Origin: an uncultured Pelagibacteraceae bacterium | Lineage (GTDB): Bacteria; Pseudomonadota; Alphaproteobacteria; Pelagibacterales; Pelagibacteraceae | Length of the DNA: 64,000 nucleotides | Direction: 5' to 3' | Assembly (NCBI GenBank): GCA_902587145.1 | Contig: CACIKD010000002.1 | Coordinates: forward strand, 1-64,000 | Notes under the pieces: generated by a model | What the model was told of the DNA's origin: nothing | Databases searched by the model: none | The model's input: the letters and a program-made list of their open reading frames with translations, nothing else | Position numbers and translations under genes: made by a program | Part shown: in pieces, positions 43,567-52,570 of the stretch | How the letters are laid out: the number at the start of each line of letters is the position of its first letter | Numbering within the stretch: position 1 is the first letter of the stretch

Positions 43567-45384
43567 TTACTCAACAGTAACAGATTTAGCCAAGTTTCTT
43601 GGCTTGTCGATGTCACATTTTTTTAAAAGAGCCACATGATAAGCTAATAATTGAAGTGGTATCGTTAATAAAAAAGGATTAAGCAATTCATCTATAAAAG
43701 GCATTTCAATTTTAAATCTGATATTTTCATTAATCACTTCGTCATGTTTATCGGATATTAATAAAACCTTTCCTCCTCTTGCAATAACTTCTTGCATATT
43801 AGAAATTGTTTTCTCAAAATATTTATCTTTAGGTGCTAAAATAATTACAGGTAGACCATCTTCAATCAAAGCTAGCGGACCATGTTTCATTTCTCCAGCG
43901 GGGTAACCTTCAGCGTGAAGATAAGACAATTCTTTCAATTTTAATGCTCCTTCTAATGCTATAGGGAATGATGATCCTCTTCCTAAAAACATTGATCCTT
44001 TGGCTGTTAAAAAGTCTTTAGCAAATATTTGAATAAGTTCCTCGGTCTTTAATGAATTTTCAATTCCTTGAGGCAAATTTTTAAGATTTTTAATTTTTTC
44101 AATATAATTTTTATCGTCAATATTCCCTCTTATTTTAGATATCTTTAAACTCATTATATACAAAACTAACATTTGGCCTATAAAAGCTTTTGTAGATGCT
44201 ACGCCTATCTCTGGGCCCGCATGAATAGGGACAACCCAATCAGAATTCCTAGCTATTGAGCTTTCTACTACATTAATAACAGAACAAGTTTTCATTTTAT
44301 TTTTTTTAGCTATATCTAAAGCTGCAGCTGTATCTGCTGTTTCCCCAGACTGAGACACAAATATATATAAAGTATTAGGGTTAAATCTAATCTTTCTATA
44401 TCTAAATTCTGAAGCCACCTCAGTTTCTACGTTTAAATCTGTTAATTCTTCTATCCAATATTTAGCAACTTGGCATGAATGATAAGCAGTACCACATCCT
44501 ACAAGGAATATTTTATTAATTTTTTTTGGGTCAATAGGAAAGTCATAAAGATTTATATCATTTCTTATTTTGTCTATATATTCGTTCAAACAATTTTTAA
44601 TAGTAGTTGGTTGCTCAAATATTTCTTTAGACATAAAATTTTTATAATCACCTAACTTTGCTTCATTTTTATCTTCAGATAAAACTAATATTTTTTTATT
44701 AATTTTATTTTTAGAAACATCAAAAAATTCAACACTATCTTTTGTTATTTTGCATATCTCTCCGTCATCTAAATAAGAAATTTTATTTGTCATTGCTTTA
44801 AGTGCATATGAGTCGGAACCTAAATAATTTTCGTTATTTGAGTATCCAACAGCAAGTGGGCTGCCTCGTCTAGCCCCAATAATAATATCAGATTGGTCTT
44901 TAAATAATATCCCTAGTGCAAAACTTCCTTCAAGATATTCTAAAGACTTTAATACTGCATCAATTGGATTTGAGTCTTTTAAATATTTTGTTATCAATAA
45001 TGTGATAACTTCAGTATCAGTTTGAGATTTAAATTTGTATCCCTCTTTTTCCAGTTTCTTTTTAAGAGAATTAGAATTTTCAATTATTCCATTATGAACC
45101 ACTGATACTATTTCAGAAGAATGTGGGTGGGCATTGACTTCGTTTGGTATGCCATGAGTAGCCCATCTCACGTGGCCAATTCCTATATTACCTTGAGCTG
45201 GAGAATTAAATAATATTTTTTCAAGCTCTTCAACTCTTCCAGAGCATTTTTTTTCATTAAGATTTTTTTTAGAGATTGTCGCAATACCAGCGGAGTCATA
45301 TCCTCTATATTCCAATCTTTTTAAAGAATTGATAATATTTGAAGTAACAGACTTATTGCTCGCAATACCAATTATCCCGCACAT
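43567..45384 (-). CDS. glmS: Glucosamine-6-phosphate synthase (glutamine-hydrolysing)
   Basis: 605 residues, full length. Met1-Cys2 (MCGIIGIAS) supplies the N-terminal nucleophile of the glutaminase domain (1-240); two SIS domains follow (VGCGTAYHSCQVAKYW and LGRGSSFPIALEGALKLKE) for fructose 6-phosphate isomerisation, ending in KPRNLAKSVTVE. It makes glucosamine 6-phosphate for peptidoglycan and lipid A. It shares one base with the stop of the short GlmU gene upstream, tying two steps of UDP-GlcNAc synthesis together. Confidence 0.97.
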   Translation of the reverse strand: MCGIIGIASNKSVTSNIINSLKRLEYRGYDSAGIATISKKNLNEKKCSGRVEELEKILFNSPAQGNIGIGHVRWATHGIPNEVNAHPHSSEIVSVVHNGIIENSNSLKKKLEKEGYKFKSQTDTEVITLLITKYLKDSNPIDAVLKSLEYLEGSFALGILFKDQSDIIIGARRGSPLAVGYSNNENYLGSDSYALKAMTNKISYLDDGEICKITKDSVEFFDVSKNKINKKILVLSEDKNEAKLGDYKNFMSKEIFEQPTTIKNCLNEYIDKIRNDINLYDFPIDPKKINKIFLVGCGTAYHSCQVAKYWIEELTDLNVETEVASEFRYRKIRFNPNTLYIFVSQSGETADTAAALDIAKKNKMKTCSVINVVESSIARNSDWVVPIHAGPEIGVASTKAFIGQMLVLYIMSLKISKIRGNIDDKNYIEKIKNLKNLPQGIENSLKTEELIQIFAKDFLTAKGSMFLGRGSSFPIALEGALKLKELSYLHAEGYPAGEMKHGPLALIEDGLPVIILAPKDKYFEKTISNMQEVIARGGKVLLISDKHDEVINENIRFKIEMPFIDELLNPFLLTIPLQLLAYHVALLKKCDIDKPRNLAKSVTVE

Positions 45385-46028
45385 TATTTTTTTTTCCTTT
45401 TGTAATTTTTTTTAGTAATTTGTTGCGATCTAGTCAAAGCTAGTGAATTTTTTGCAATATTTTTTGTAATTACAGATCCTGCGCCTACTACAGAATTTTC
45501 CTCGATTACTAATGGTGCCACTAAAGAAGAGTTAGATCCTACAAATACATTTTTTTTAATTTTAGTTTTGTTCTTTTTAATTCCATCATAATTACATGTA
45601 ATAGTACCTGCTCCGATATTACTATTTTCTCCAACTTCTGTATCACCAATATAGGATAAATGGTTTACTTTGCTTTTAGATTTAATTTTAGAGTTTTTTG
45701 TTTCTACAAAATTACCTACCTTCGAACCTGGTAAAAAATGTGATCCAGGTCTAATTCTGGCATAAGGCCCAACTGTAACATTTTTTTCCAACTTGGCTCC
45801 CTCCAAATGGGAAAAAGACTTTATTGTAACATTGTTTCCGATTTTTACTTTTGATCCAATAACAACATATGGTTCAATTTTTACATTTTTGCCAAATGTC
45901 GTATCTTTGGATAGGAAAATTGTTTCCGGTGCGATTAACTCTACACCTTGGTTTAAGGCTTTTATTCTTAAATTATCTTGTTCAGATCTTAGTTTAATCG
46001 CTTTTTTAAGTTTTAAATTTGTTCTCAT
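45384..46028 (-). CDS. glmU: GlmU acetyltransferase half only (glucosamine-1-phosphate N-acetyltransferase)
   Basis: 214 residues, against about 450 for bifunctional GlmU. It begins with the linker region (LNQGVELIAPETIFLSKDTTFG) and continues as a left-handed beta-helix with all acetyltransferase motifs: YARIRPGSHF, GNFVETKNSKI, VNHLSYIGD and NIGAGTITCNYDG. The N-terminal uridylyltransferase domain (GxGTRM loop) is absent, and only 71 bases separate the start from the divergent gph, so there is no room for it. It would acetylate GlcN-1-P with acetyl-CoA; UDP transfer must be done by another protein. Coupled to glmS. Confidence 0.88.
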   Translation of the reverse strand: MRTNLKLKKAIKLRSEQDNLRIKALNQGVELIAPETIFLSKDTTFGKNVKIEPYVVIGSKVKIGNNVTIKSFSHLEGAKLEKNVTVGPYARIRPGSHFLPGSKVGNFVETKNSKIKSKSKVNHLSYIGDTEVGENSNIGAGTITCNYDGIKKNKTKIKKNVFVGSNSSLVAPLVIEENSVVGAGSVITKNIAKNSLALTRSQQITKKNYKRKKK

Positions 46029-46099
46029 AAAAAGTTCTCTTTACATTAGAAATGGATTATAAATAAGTCACAAAATATTTCTTTTTAAAACTTTAAAAA

Positions 46100-46762
46100 A
46101 TGACTCAAAACCTAACCATTTTATTCGATCTAGACGGAACAATTGTTAACACTGCCCCAGATTTAATGTCTGCACATAATCACGTAATGAGAAAATTTGG
46201 TTTCGAAGAAAAAAAAATGGAAGACATAAAATCACTGGCTGGAAAAGGTGCATGGGTAATGATGCAAAGATCGTTTAAAGAAGAAATTAAAAGTGAAGAA
46301 ACTAAAAAAGCAATGACTAAAGAGTTTATTGATTTTTATTCTAAAAATATTGATACGTATAGTAAGCCATTAAAAGGGCTAGTTAAATTTTTAGATTGGG
46401 CAAAAAACAAAAAAATTTCAATGGCTGTTTGTACAAATAAACAAGAGCGTTTAGCAATTGATTTATTAAAGAAATTAAATATTTACAAGTATTTTGAATA
46501 TGTTGCAGGATCAGACACTTTTGAATTTAACAAACCTGATCCTAGACATTTAACAGATGTCGTTGAAATTATTGGTGGAGATTTAAATAAAACAATAATG
46601 ATTGGTGACAGTGAAGTTGATGAGATGTCTGCTCACAATGCTAAATTACCTTTTATTTTAGTAAAAGATGGCTACACAGAAAAATCTGAAAATGAAATTA
46701 AGCATGACGCTTTAATTTCAGATTTTGTTGGTTTCGAAAAAGTTATAGAAAAATATTTATGA
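46100..46762 (+). CDS. gph: HAD-family hydrolase, phosphoglycolate phosphatase-like
   Basis: 220 residues. HAD motif I LFDLDGTIVNTAPDL near residue 10, motif II AVCTN, the Lys of NKPDPRHL (motif III) and MIGDSEVDEMSA (motif IV) are all intact, with a helical C1 cap. It fits Gph, which removes phosphate from 2-phosphoglycolate formed in DNA repair or photorespiration-like side reactions; other sugar phosphates are possible. It overlaps the LysE-family gene downstream by four bases. Confidence 0.88.
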   Translation: MTQNLTILFDLDGTIVNTAPDLMSAHNHVMRKFGFEEKKMEDIKSLAGKGAWVMMQRSFKEEIKSEETKKAMTKEFIDFYSKNIDTYSKPLKGLVKFLDWAKNKKISMAVCTNKQERLAIDLLKKLNIYKYFEYVAGSDTFEFNKPDPRHLTDVVEIIGGDLNKTIMIGDSEVDEMSAHNAKLPFILVKDGYTEKSENEIKHDALISDFVGFEKVIEKYL

Positions 46763-47358
46763 TAACTTTTGCCCTATTCTCGGCGCTAGCAACTTTTTAT
46801 TTTACTATGTTTATAACTCCTGGCCCTAATAATGCTATGTTAACTGCTTCTGGATTAAAATTTGGTTTTTTTAGAACTTTGCCTCATGTAATAGGAATTC
46901 CTCTTGGTCATATATTTCAAATAGGATTAACTTGTTTTGGTTTAGCTAATTTATTTTTAATTTATCCTCAGGTTCAATTTTATATGAAAATTTTATGTTT
47001 TTTATATTTACTTTACCTAGCTAAAACAATGATTGGTTCTTTTAGTATGATACAGAAAGAAACAGGAAGACCTCTAAAATTTTATGAGGCTTCTATTTTT
47101 CAATTTGTAAATCCCAAAGCGTGGTCTATAGCTGTAACAGTAGCTTCAGGTTTTTTTCCTACCGAAGAAAATATTTTTATAGGTATTGCATTTGTCACAA
47201 TTACTGCTGCAGTAATATGCTTTCCATCAATATGCGTTTGGGCTTTATTTGGTAGTGGTTTAAGAAAATTTGTTACAAATTTGAAGATTAAAAAAACAAT
47301 CGAATATTTACTTGCAATACTATTAGTTTTAACAGGTTTATTTATTTTACTTAAATAA
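46759..47358 (+). CDS. LysE/RhtB-family amino-acid exporter
   Basis: 199 residues with five to six hydrophobic helices. The N-terminal FITPGPNNAMLTASGLKFGF is the LysE/RhtB motif (PGPN followed by GxxxG-like), and FQFVNPKAWSIAVTV around residue 115 is the second family signature. It would export amino acids or related metabolites across the inner membrane. Its start overlaps gph by four bases. The exported compound cannot be told. Confidence 0.9.
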   Translation: MITFALFSALATFYFTMFITPGPNNAMLTASGLKFGFFRTLPHVIGIPLGHIFQIGLTCFGLANLFLIYPQVQFYMKILCFLYLLYLAKTMIGSFSMIQKETGRPLKFYEASIFQFVNPKAWSIAVTVASGFFPTEENIFIGIAFVTITAAVICFPSICVWALFGSGLRKFVTNLKIKKTIEYLLAILLVLTGLFILLK

Positions 47359-47399
47359 TCTTTGATTTTTATACTCTGCTCTAATATACATTTTGGCAA

Positions 47400-48296
47400 A
47401 TGCACTTTACAAAAAAAACAGTAGCAGAAAAAAGATCTAATTTAATAAGTAAATTACAATCAAAAAAATTATTGAGATTTCCAGGTGCTTACAATCCTCT
47501 GTGTGCAAAATTAATTGCTGAAATTGGTTTCGATGGCGTCTATGTTTCTGGTGGAGTAATGTCAAATGACTTAGGATTGCCTGACATAGGTCTAACCTCG
47601 TTAGATCAAGTGAGCTATAGAAGTAGTCAAATAGCAAGGGTTACAGATTTGCCCACGATAGTGGATATCGATACAGGTTTTGGCAATTGTAAAAATACAA
47701 TTGAAGTCTTTGAGGCTAAAGGTTTAGCTGGTTGTCATCTTGAAGATCAGGTTCCTGAAAAAAGGTGTGGCCACTTAGACAATAAAGAACTTATTTCTAT
47801 AGAGGAAATGGTTAAGAAAATTGAAGAATGTGTCAAATCAAGAAAAGACAAAAACTTTTTAATTATCGCCAGAACAGATGCTAATACGGTTGAAGGTTTA
47901 GATAAAACAATTAATAGAATTAAAGCATATGAAGGTGCAGGTGCTGATATGATATTTCCAGAGGCTTTAAAAGATGAGCATGAATTTGAAAAAGTAAGAA
48001 AAAATTCAAAAGGCTATTTGCTAGCCAATATGACTGAGTTTGGTAAATCTAAATTATTAGATAAAAAACAACTGGAAAATTTAGGATACAATTTAGTTAT
48101 TTATCCAGTAACAACTCAAAGATTAGCTATGAAAAGTGCAGAAGAAGGTCTGAAATCAATTTTTAAAGATGGCCACCAAAATAATATTATAGACAAAATG
48201 CAGACTAGAAAAAGGTTGTATGAGCTCGTAGAATATGAGAAATACAATACGCCAGATAAAAAAATTACAGATTTTTCTACTGAGGGACATGAATAA
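47400..48296 (+). CDS. prpB: 2-methylisocitrate lyase
   Basis: 298 residues, isocitrate lyase/PEP mutase superfamily. FPGAYNPLCAKLIAEIGFDGVYVSGG, VDIDTGFGN (metal Asp) and LEDQVPEKRCGHLDNK, with the catalytic Cys in KRCGH (around 121), define PrpB. It splits 2-methylisocitrate into pyruvate and succinate in propionyl-CoA breakdown. The stop shares bases with the prpC start (TAATG). A 41-base gap separates it from lysE, so it probably has its own promoter. Confidence 0.94.
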   Translation: MHFTKKTVAEKRSNLISKLQSKKLLRFPGAYNPLCAKLIAEIGFDGVYVSGGVMSNDLGLPDIGLTSLDQVSYRSSQIARVTDLPTIVDIDTGFGNCKNTIEVFEAKGLAGCHLEDQVPEKRCGHLDNKELISIEEMVKKIEECVKSRKDKNFLIIARTDANTVEGLDKTINRIKAYEGAGADMIFPEALKDEHEFEKVRKNSKGYLLANMTEFGKSKLLDKKQLENLGYNLVIYPVTTQRLAMKSAEEGLKSIFKDGHQNNIIDKMQTRKRLYELVEYEKYNTPDKKITDFSTEGHE

Positions 48297-49420
48297 TGAG
48301 TGAGGAAATTAAAAAAGGTTTATTAGGAATAGTAGTTGATGAAACTACGATATCACACGTTGTTCCAGAATTGAGTACGCTTACATACAGGGGTTACACG
48401 GTTCAAGAATTATGTGACAAATGTGATTTTGAGGAAGTGGCCTACTTAGTTTTACACGGAGAATTACCAAACAAAAAACAATTAAAAAAATTTATAAAAG
48501 ATGAAAGATCAGAAAGAAAACTTTCAAAACAAATTTTAAATGATATTCAAAAAATGCCAAAGACTGCGCATCCTATGGATGTTATTAGAACTTGTGTAAG
48601 TTTAATGGCCTTAGAGGACAAAGATACAAAAGATAACTCCCCTAAAGCTAACATGAGAAAAGCAATGAGAATTTTTGCTAAAACGCCTACAGCAGTTGCG
48701 GCCTATTTTAGATATCGAAAAGGTAAAAAAATTATCTCTCCAGATAAAAAATTGTCATTTTCACAAAATTTTTTCAAAATGATGTTTAATAAAGTTCCTG
48801 ATAAAGAAATTGTTAGGGCTTTTGATATTTCTCTAATCCTTTATGCTGAACATAGTTTTAATGTTTCGACATTTACTGCCAGAACAATAACTAGCAGCTT
48901 ATCTGATTTACACGGTGCTATTACTGGGGCGATAGCTTCACTTAAAGGTCCATTACATGGTGGAGCTAATGAAGCCGTAATGCACATGATGAAAGAAATA
49001 AAGAAACCAGAGAAAGCAAAAGCTTGGATTGAAAATGCTTTAGATAAGAAAAAGGTTATTATGGGATTTGGTCACAGAGTTTACAGGACAGGAGATTCGA
49101 GAGTTCCTACGATGAAACATTATATGTTCAAAGTTGCAAAACTTTTAAAAAAAGAAAAGTATACTCAAATATATGAAATTTTGGAAAAAGTCATGTTAGA
49201 GAAAAAGAATATACACCCTAATGTAGATTTTCCATGCGGACCTACTTACTATATGATGGGAATAGATATAGATTTTTATACTCCAATATTTGTAATGTCT
49301 AGAATTACAGGTTGGTCAGCTCATATTATGGAACAGCATACGTCTAACAAACTAATCAGACCTTTATCTAAATACAAAGGTCAGGAAGTTAGAGAAGTTA
49401 TGCTTTTAAATCAAAGATAG
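48296..49420 (+). CDS. prpC: 2-methylcitrate synthase
   Basis: 374 residues, citrate synthase fold, short (type II) form. YAEHSFNVSTFTAR has the first catalytic His region, LKGPLHGGANEAV the second, and GFGHRVYRTGDSR the third conserved block; the Asp of NVDFPCGPTYY follows. Coupling to prpB argues for methylcitrate synthase (propionyl-CoA plus oxaloacetate) rather than TCA citrate synthase. prpD or acnD do not follow: the next gene is nrdB on the other strand, 12 bases on. Confidence 0.93.
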   Translation: MSEEIKKGLLGIVVDETTISHVVPELSTLTYRGYTVQELCDKCDFEEVAYLVLHGELPNKKQLKKFIKDERSERKLSKQILNDIQKMPKTAHPMDVIRTCVSLMALEDKDTKDNSPKANMRKAMRIFAKTPTAVAAYFRYRKGKKIISPDKKLSFSQNFFKMMFNKVPDKEIVRAFDISLILYAEHSFNVSTFTARTITSSLSDLHGAITGAIASLKGPLHGGANEAVMHMMKEIKKPEKAKAWIENALDKKKVIMGFGHRVYRTGDSRVPTMKHYMFKVAKLLKKEKYTQIYEILEKVMLEKKNIHPNVDFPCGPTYYMMGIDIDFYTPIFVMSRITGWSAHIMEQHTSNKLIRPLSKYKGQEVREVMLLNQR

Positions 49421-49432
49421 TCTAATCTCAAT

Positions 49433-50443
49433 TTAAGAGAATGCTTCGACCCAAGTTCCTTTTGTTGAAGCTTTAGAATACTCTGTAGCTCTACCTTCAA
49501 AAAAGTTCATGTGCTCAACAGCATTGAGCATGGTATCTAACCATGTTAATGGATTTTTCTTAACATCATAAATAGGTTCTAATCCTAATTGAACTAATCT
49601 TCTGTTTCCAATGAACCTAATATAATCTTTTACCTCTTGAGCCGTTAAACCTTTCATCGGACCCATCTCAAAAGCTAAATCGATAAAAGCATCTTCATGC
49701 TCAACAATTGTTCTGCAAGCCTCGTAAAGCTCTTTTTTTAATTTAGGTGTCCAGATTTCTGGGTTTTCTTTTATGAACTCCTTAAATATTCTAATCATTG
49801 AATTACAGTGCAGAGTTTCATCTCTTACAGACCAAGTTACTATTTGGCCCATGCCTTTAAGTTTATTGTGTCTCGGAAAATTTAGGAGAATTGCAAAACT
49901 AGCAAATAATTGAAGCCCTTCTGTGAAAGCACTAAAAACTGCTACAGTTTTAGCAATATCCTCTTTTGAATTGACATTAAAACCTTGCATATAATCGTAT
50001 TTGTCTTTCATTTCTTTGTACTTCATGAAAGCAGAGTATTCTGACTCAGGCATACCAATTGTATCTAATAAATGAGAATAGGCAGCTACATGAACAGTTT
50101 CCATGGATGCAAAGGCAGTCATCATCATTAATACTTCCGTAGGTTTAAAAACAGTAGTGTAATGCCTTAAGTAGCAATTGTTTACTTCTACGTCTGCTTG
50201 AGTAAAAAATCTAAAAATTTGTGTGACTAAATTTTTTTCAGGTTGTGATAAATTTTTTTGCCAATCTCTTACATCATCACCAAGTGGAACTTCTTCAGGT
50301 AACCAATGAATTCTTTGTTGTGTTAACCAAGCGTCGTAACACCAAGGATATCTAAATGGTTTATAAACAGGATTTTCTACTAATAATCCCATTTTTTTTG
50401 GCTCTATAATTTTTTTACTGTTTTCTTTTTTTGCTACTGACAT
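49433..50443 (-). CDS. nrdB: Ribonucleotide reductase class I, beta (radical) subunit
   Basis: The ORF track starts at a GTG (50452); I choose the ATG at 50443 (MSVAKKENSKK) because GGAG lies eight bases before it. About 336 residues, ferritin-like. The metal site can be read: Asp in FTQADVEVNN, Glu and His in FASMETVHVAAYSH, with the radical Tyr seven residues after that Glu (class Ia-like pattern), then a second set around EGLQLFASF and RDETLHCNSM. It generates the radical for NrdA. The start lies inside the nrdA 3' end (10-base overlap). Confidence 0.94.
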   Translation of the reverse strand: MSVAKKENSKKIIEPKKMGLLVENPVYKPFRYPWCYDAWLTQQRIHWLPEEVPLGDDVRDWQKNLSQPEKNLVTQIFRFFTQADVEVNNCYLRHYTTVFKPTEVLMMMTAFASMETVHVAAYSHLLDTIGMPESEYSAFMKYKEMKDKYDYMQGFNVNSKEDIAKTVAVFSAFTEGLQLFASFAILLNFPRHNKLKGMGQIVTWSVRDETLHCNSMIRIFKEFIKENPEIWTPKLKKELYEACRTIVEHEDAFIDLAFEMGPMKGLTAQEVKDYIRFIGNRRLVQLGLEPIYDVKKNPLTWLDTMLNAVEHMNFFEGRATEYSKASTKGTWVEAFS

Positions 50444-52383
50444 GATAAACACTCCTCGTATTTGTTTTCTTCATTATTTGATTCTTTGTTAGCTTTATAA
50501 ACGTTTTTTGTCACATCTGTTGAAGATCCAGTGTTAACGTTTTCAGCTCTTTGTATTGATTTTGATCTGCAATAATACAGACTTTTCAATCCTTTTTTCC
50601 ATGCTTGAAAATGTATTTGATGTAAATCTTTCTTATGAATATCTGCTGGAACAAACACATTTATTGATTGAGCTTGAGATATGTTTGGTGTTCTATCCGC
50701 TCCTAATTCTACAATCCATCTTTGATCGATTTCAAAAGCTGTTTTAAAAGTATCTTTCTCAATATCTGTTAAGAAATCTAGATGCGAAACAGATCCTTGA
50801 TTAGTCGTAATTGAGGACCAAGTTTCATCGTCATTTTTTCCGTGTTTTTCTAAAATCTTAGCTAAATATTTATTTCTTACGTTAAATGAACCAGATAAAG
50901 TTTTATGAGTGTAGCTGTTCGCAGCAATAGGCTCAATTCCAGGAGAAGCTCCTCCGCAAATAACTGAAATTGAAGCAGTTGGAGCTATAGCCGTTTTATT
51001 GGAAAATCTCTCTTTGATTCCATACTCTTCAGCATCAGGACAAGAACCTCTCTCTTCAGCTAATTTTACCGAAGCCTGATCAGCTTTTTCTTGTATATGT
51101 TTGAAAATTTTTTGGTTCCATACTTTGCTCATTACTGATCCGAAAGGAATATTTTTTTGTTGAAAAAATGAATGTAAGCCCATAACTCCTAAGCCTACAC
51201 TTCTCTCTCTAGCAGCAGAATATTTTGCATTGCTAAAACTGTCCGGTGCTCTATTTATAAAATCAGACATTACGTTATCTAAGAATCTCATTACATCTTC
51301 AATAAACATTGTGTCATCTTTCCATTCATCATATTTTTCGATGTTTAAAGAGGATAGGCAACAAACAGCTGTTCTTTCTTTTCCAGAATTATCTATTCCA
51401 GTCGGTAATGTGATTTCGCTACATAAATTAGATGTTTTTACTTTCAATCCAGCAAGTTTATGGTGTTGAGGAATTTGTCTATTAACTGTATCAATGAAAA
51501 CTATATAAGGCTCACCTGTTTCAACTCTAGCTGTTAATAATCTGATCCATAAGTTTCTTGCTGGCATGGTTGATTGCACGCTTCCGTCCTTTGGACTTCT
51601 AAGCGCCCATTGACCGTCTGTTTCGACTGCTCTCATAAAATCGTCTGAAACTAAAACACCGTGATGCAAGTTCAAAGATCTTCTATTCACATCGCCACCA
51701 GTTGGTCTTCTCATTTCAATAAATTCTTCAATTTCGGGATGATCTATTGGAAGATAGCATGCAGCAGATCCTCTTCTCAAAGATCCTTGGCTAATAGCAA
51801 GTGTAAGTGAATCCATAACTTTAATAAAAGGAATGATGCCAGAAGTTTTACCTACTTTACCAATTTTTTCTCCTATAGATCTCAAGTTTCCCCAGTAGCT
51901 TCCAATACCGCCTCCTCTAGCGGCTAACCAAACATTTTCACTCCAAAGACCAAGTATTCCTTCTAGGCTATCTCCTGCCTCATTCAAAAAACATGAAATT
52001 GGTAAACCTCTCTCAGTTCCACCGTTTGATAATACTGGTGTTGCTGGCATGAACCATAAATTGCTTATATAGTTGTATAATCTTTGAGCGTGTAAGTTAT
52101 TATCAGCATACACACTTGCTACCCTTGCAAATAGATCTTGAAATGACTCGTTTTGACCCAAATACCTATCTGTTAATGTTGCTCTACCAAAATCTGTTAG
52201 ATTAGAATCTCTAGATCTATCAATTTTAATTGTAATACCTTTGTCATTTTGAAATAATTCAGTATCACCTGATAAAGAGAATAAATCCGGTTTTTTGGGA
52301 CCATTGATAGCCAGATCATTTTGGTTCAACTGGCTCATATTGCCCATAGCTTTTTTTATTGCCAAAGATACATTTTTACTCAT
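50434..52383 (-). CDS. nrdA: Ribonucleotide reductase class I, alpha (catalytic) subunit without ATP-cone
   Basis: 649 residues. Active-site cysteines are in LPISCFLNEAGDSLEGI (residue 131), TSNLCSEITLP (with the N-C-E triad) and TAVCCLSSLN; the C-terminal ECLSCQ gives the shuttle CxxC pair. The first redox Cys lies about 94 residues earlier than in E. coli NrdA (Cys225), so the N-terminal ATP-cone that senses dATP is missing. It reduces ribonucleoside diphosphates for DNA synthesis. Two NrdR-like boxes stand directly upstream. Confidence 0.95.
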   Translation of the reverse strand: MSKNVSLAIKKAMGNMSQLNQNDLAINGPKKPDLFSLSGDTELFQNDKGITIKIDRSRDSNLTDFGRATLTDRYLGQNESFQDLFARVASVYADNNLHAQRLYNYISNLWFMPATPVLSNGGTERGLPISCFLNEAGDSLEGILGLWSENVWLAARGGGIGSYWGNLRSIGEKIGKVGKTSGIIPFIKVMDSLTLAISQGSLRRGSAACYLPIDHPEIEEFIEMRRPTGGDVNRRSLNLHHGVLVSDDFMRAVETDGQWALRSPKDGSVQSTMPARNLWIRLLTARVETGEPYIVFIDTVNRQIPQHHKLAGLKVKTSNLCSEITLPTGIDNSGKERTAVCCLSSLNIEKYDEWKDDTMFIEDVMRFLDNVMSDFINRAPDSFSNAKYSAARERSVGLGVMGLHSFFQQKNIPFGSVMSKVWNQKIFKHIQEKADQASVKLAEERGSCPDAEEYGIKERFSNKTAIAPTASISVICGGASPGIEPIAANSYTHKTLSGSFNVRNKYLAKILEKHGKNDDETWSSITTNQGSVSHLDFLTDIEKDTFKTAFEIDQRWIVELGADRTPNISQAQSINVFVPADIHKKDLHQIHFQAWKKGLKSLYYCRSKSIQRAENVNTGSSTDVTKNVYKANKESNNEENKYEECLSCQ

Positions 52384-52417
52384 AATTTAACTTGTTTTAC
52401 TGGTTAATTGTTAATAA

Positions 52418-52433
52418 ACAACTATATGTTGTG
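52418..52433. promoter_or_regulatory. NrdR-like box 1 upstream of nrdA
   Basis: ACAACTATATGTTGTG resembles the NrdR consensus ACACWATATATWGTGT, with an ACAAC/GTTGT dyad around a CTATAT core. It is 35-50 bases upstream of the nrdA start. Confidence 0.6.
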
Positions 52434-52448
52434 TTACAATATTGTTAA

Positions 52449-52464
52449 TATACTATATACCATC
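52449..52464. promoter_or_regulatory. NrdR-like box 2 upstream of nrdA
   Basis: TATACTATATACCATC has its CTATAT core exactly 31 bp (three helical turns) from the core of box 1, the spacing typical of paired NrdR sites. The rest of the 187-base gap to the next gene holds only AT-rich sequence and presumably the two divergent promoters. Confidence 0.55.
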
Positions 52465-52570
52465 AAAATCAATAGAACATTATAAGAACATTTGATTATT
52501 TTTGCAAGTGGAAAATTTTGTTAATAAACATTTAATAACAAATGCCTTTATTCTCTAGTATTTATAACTC

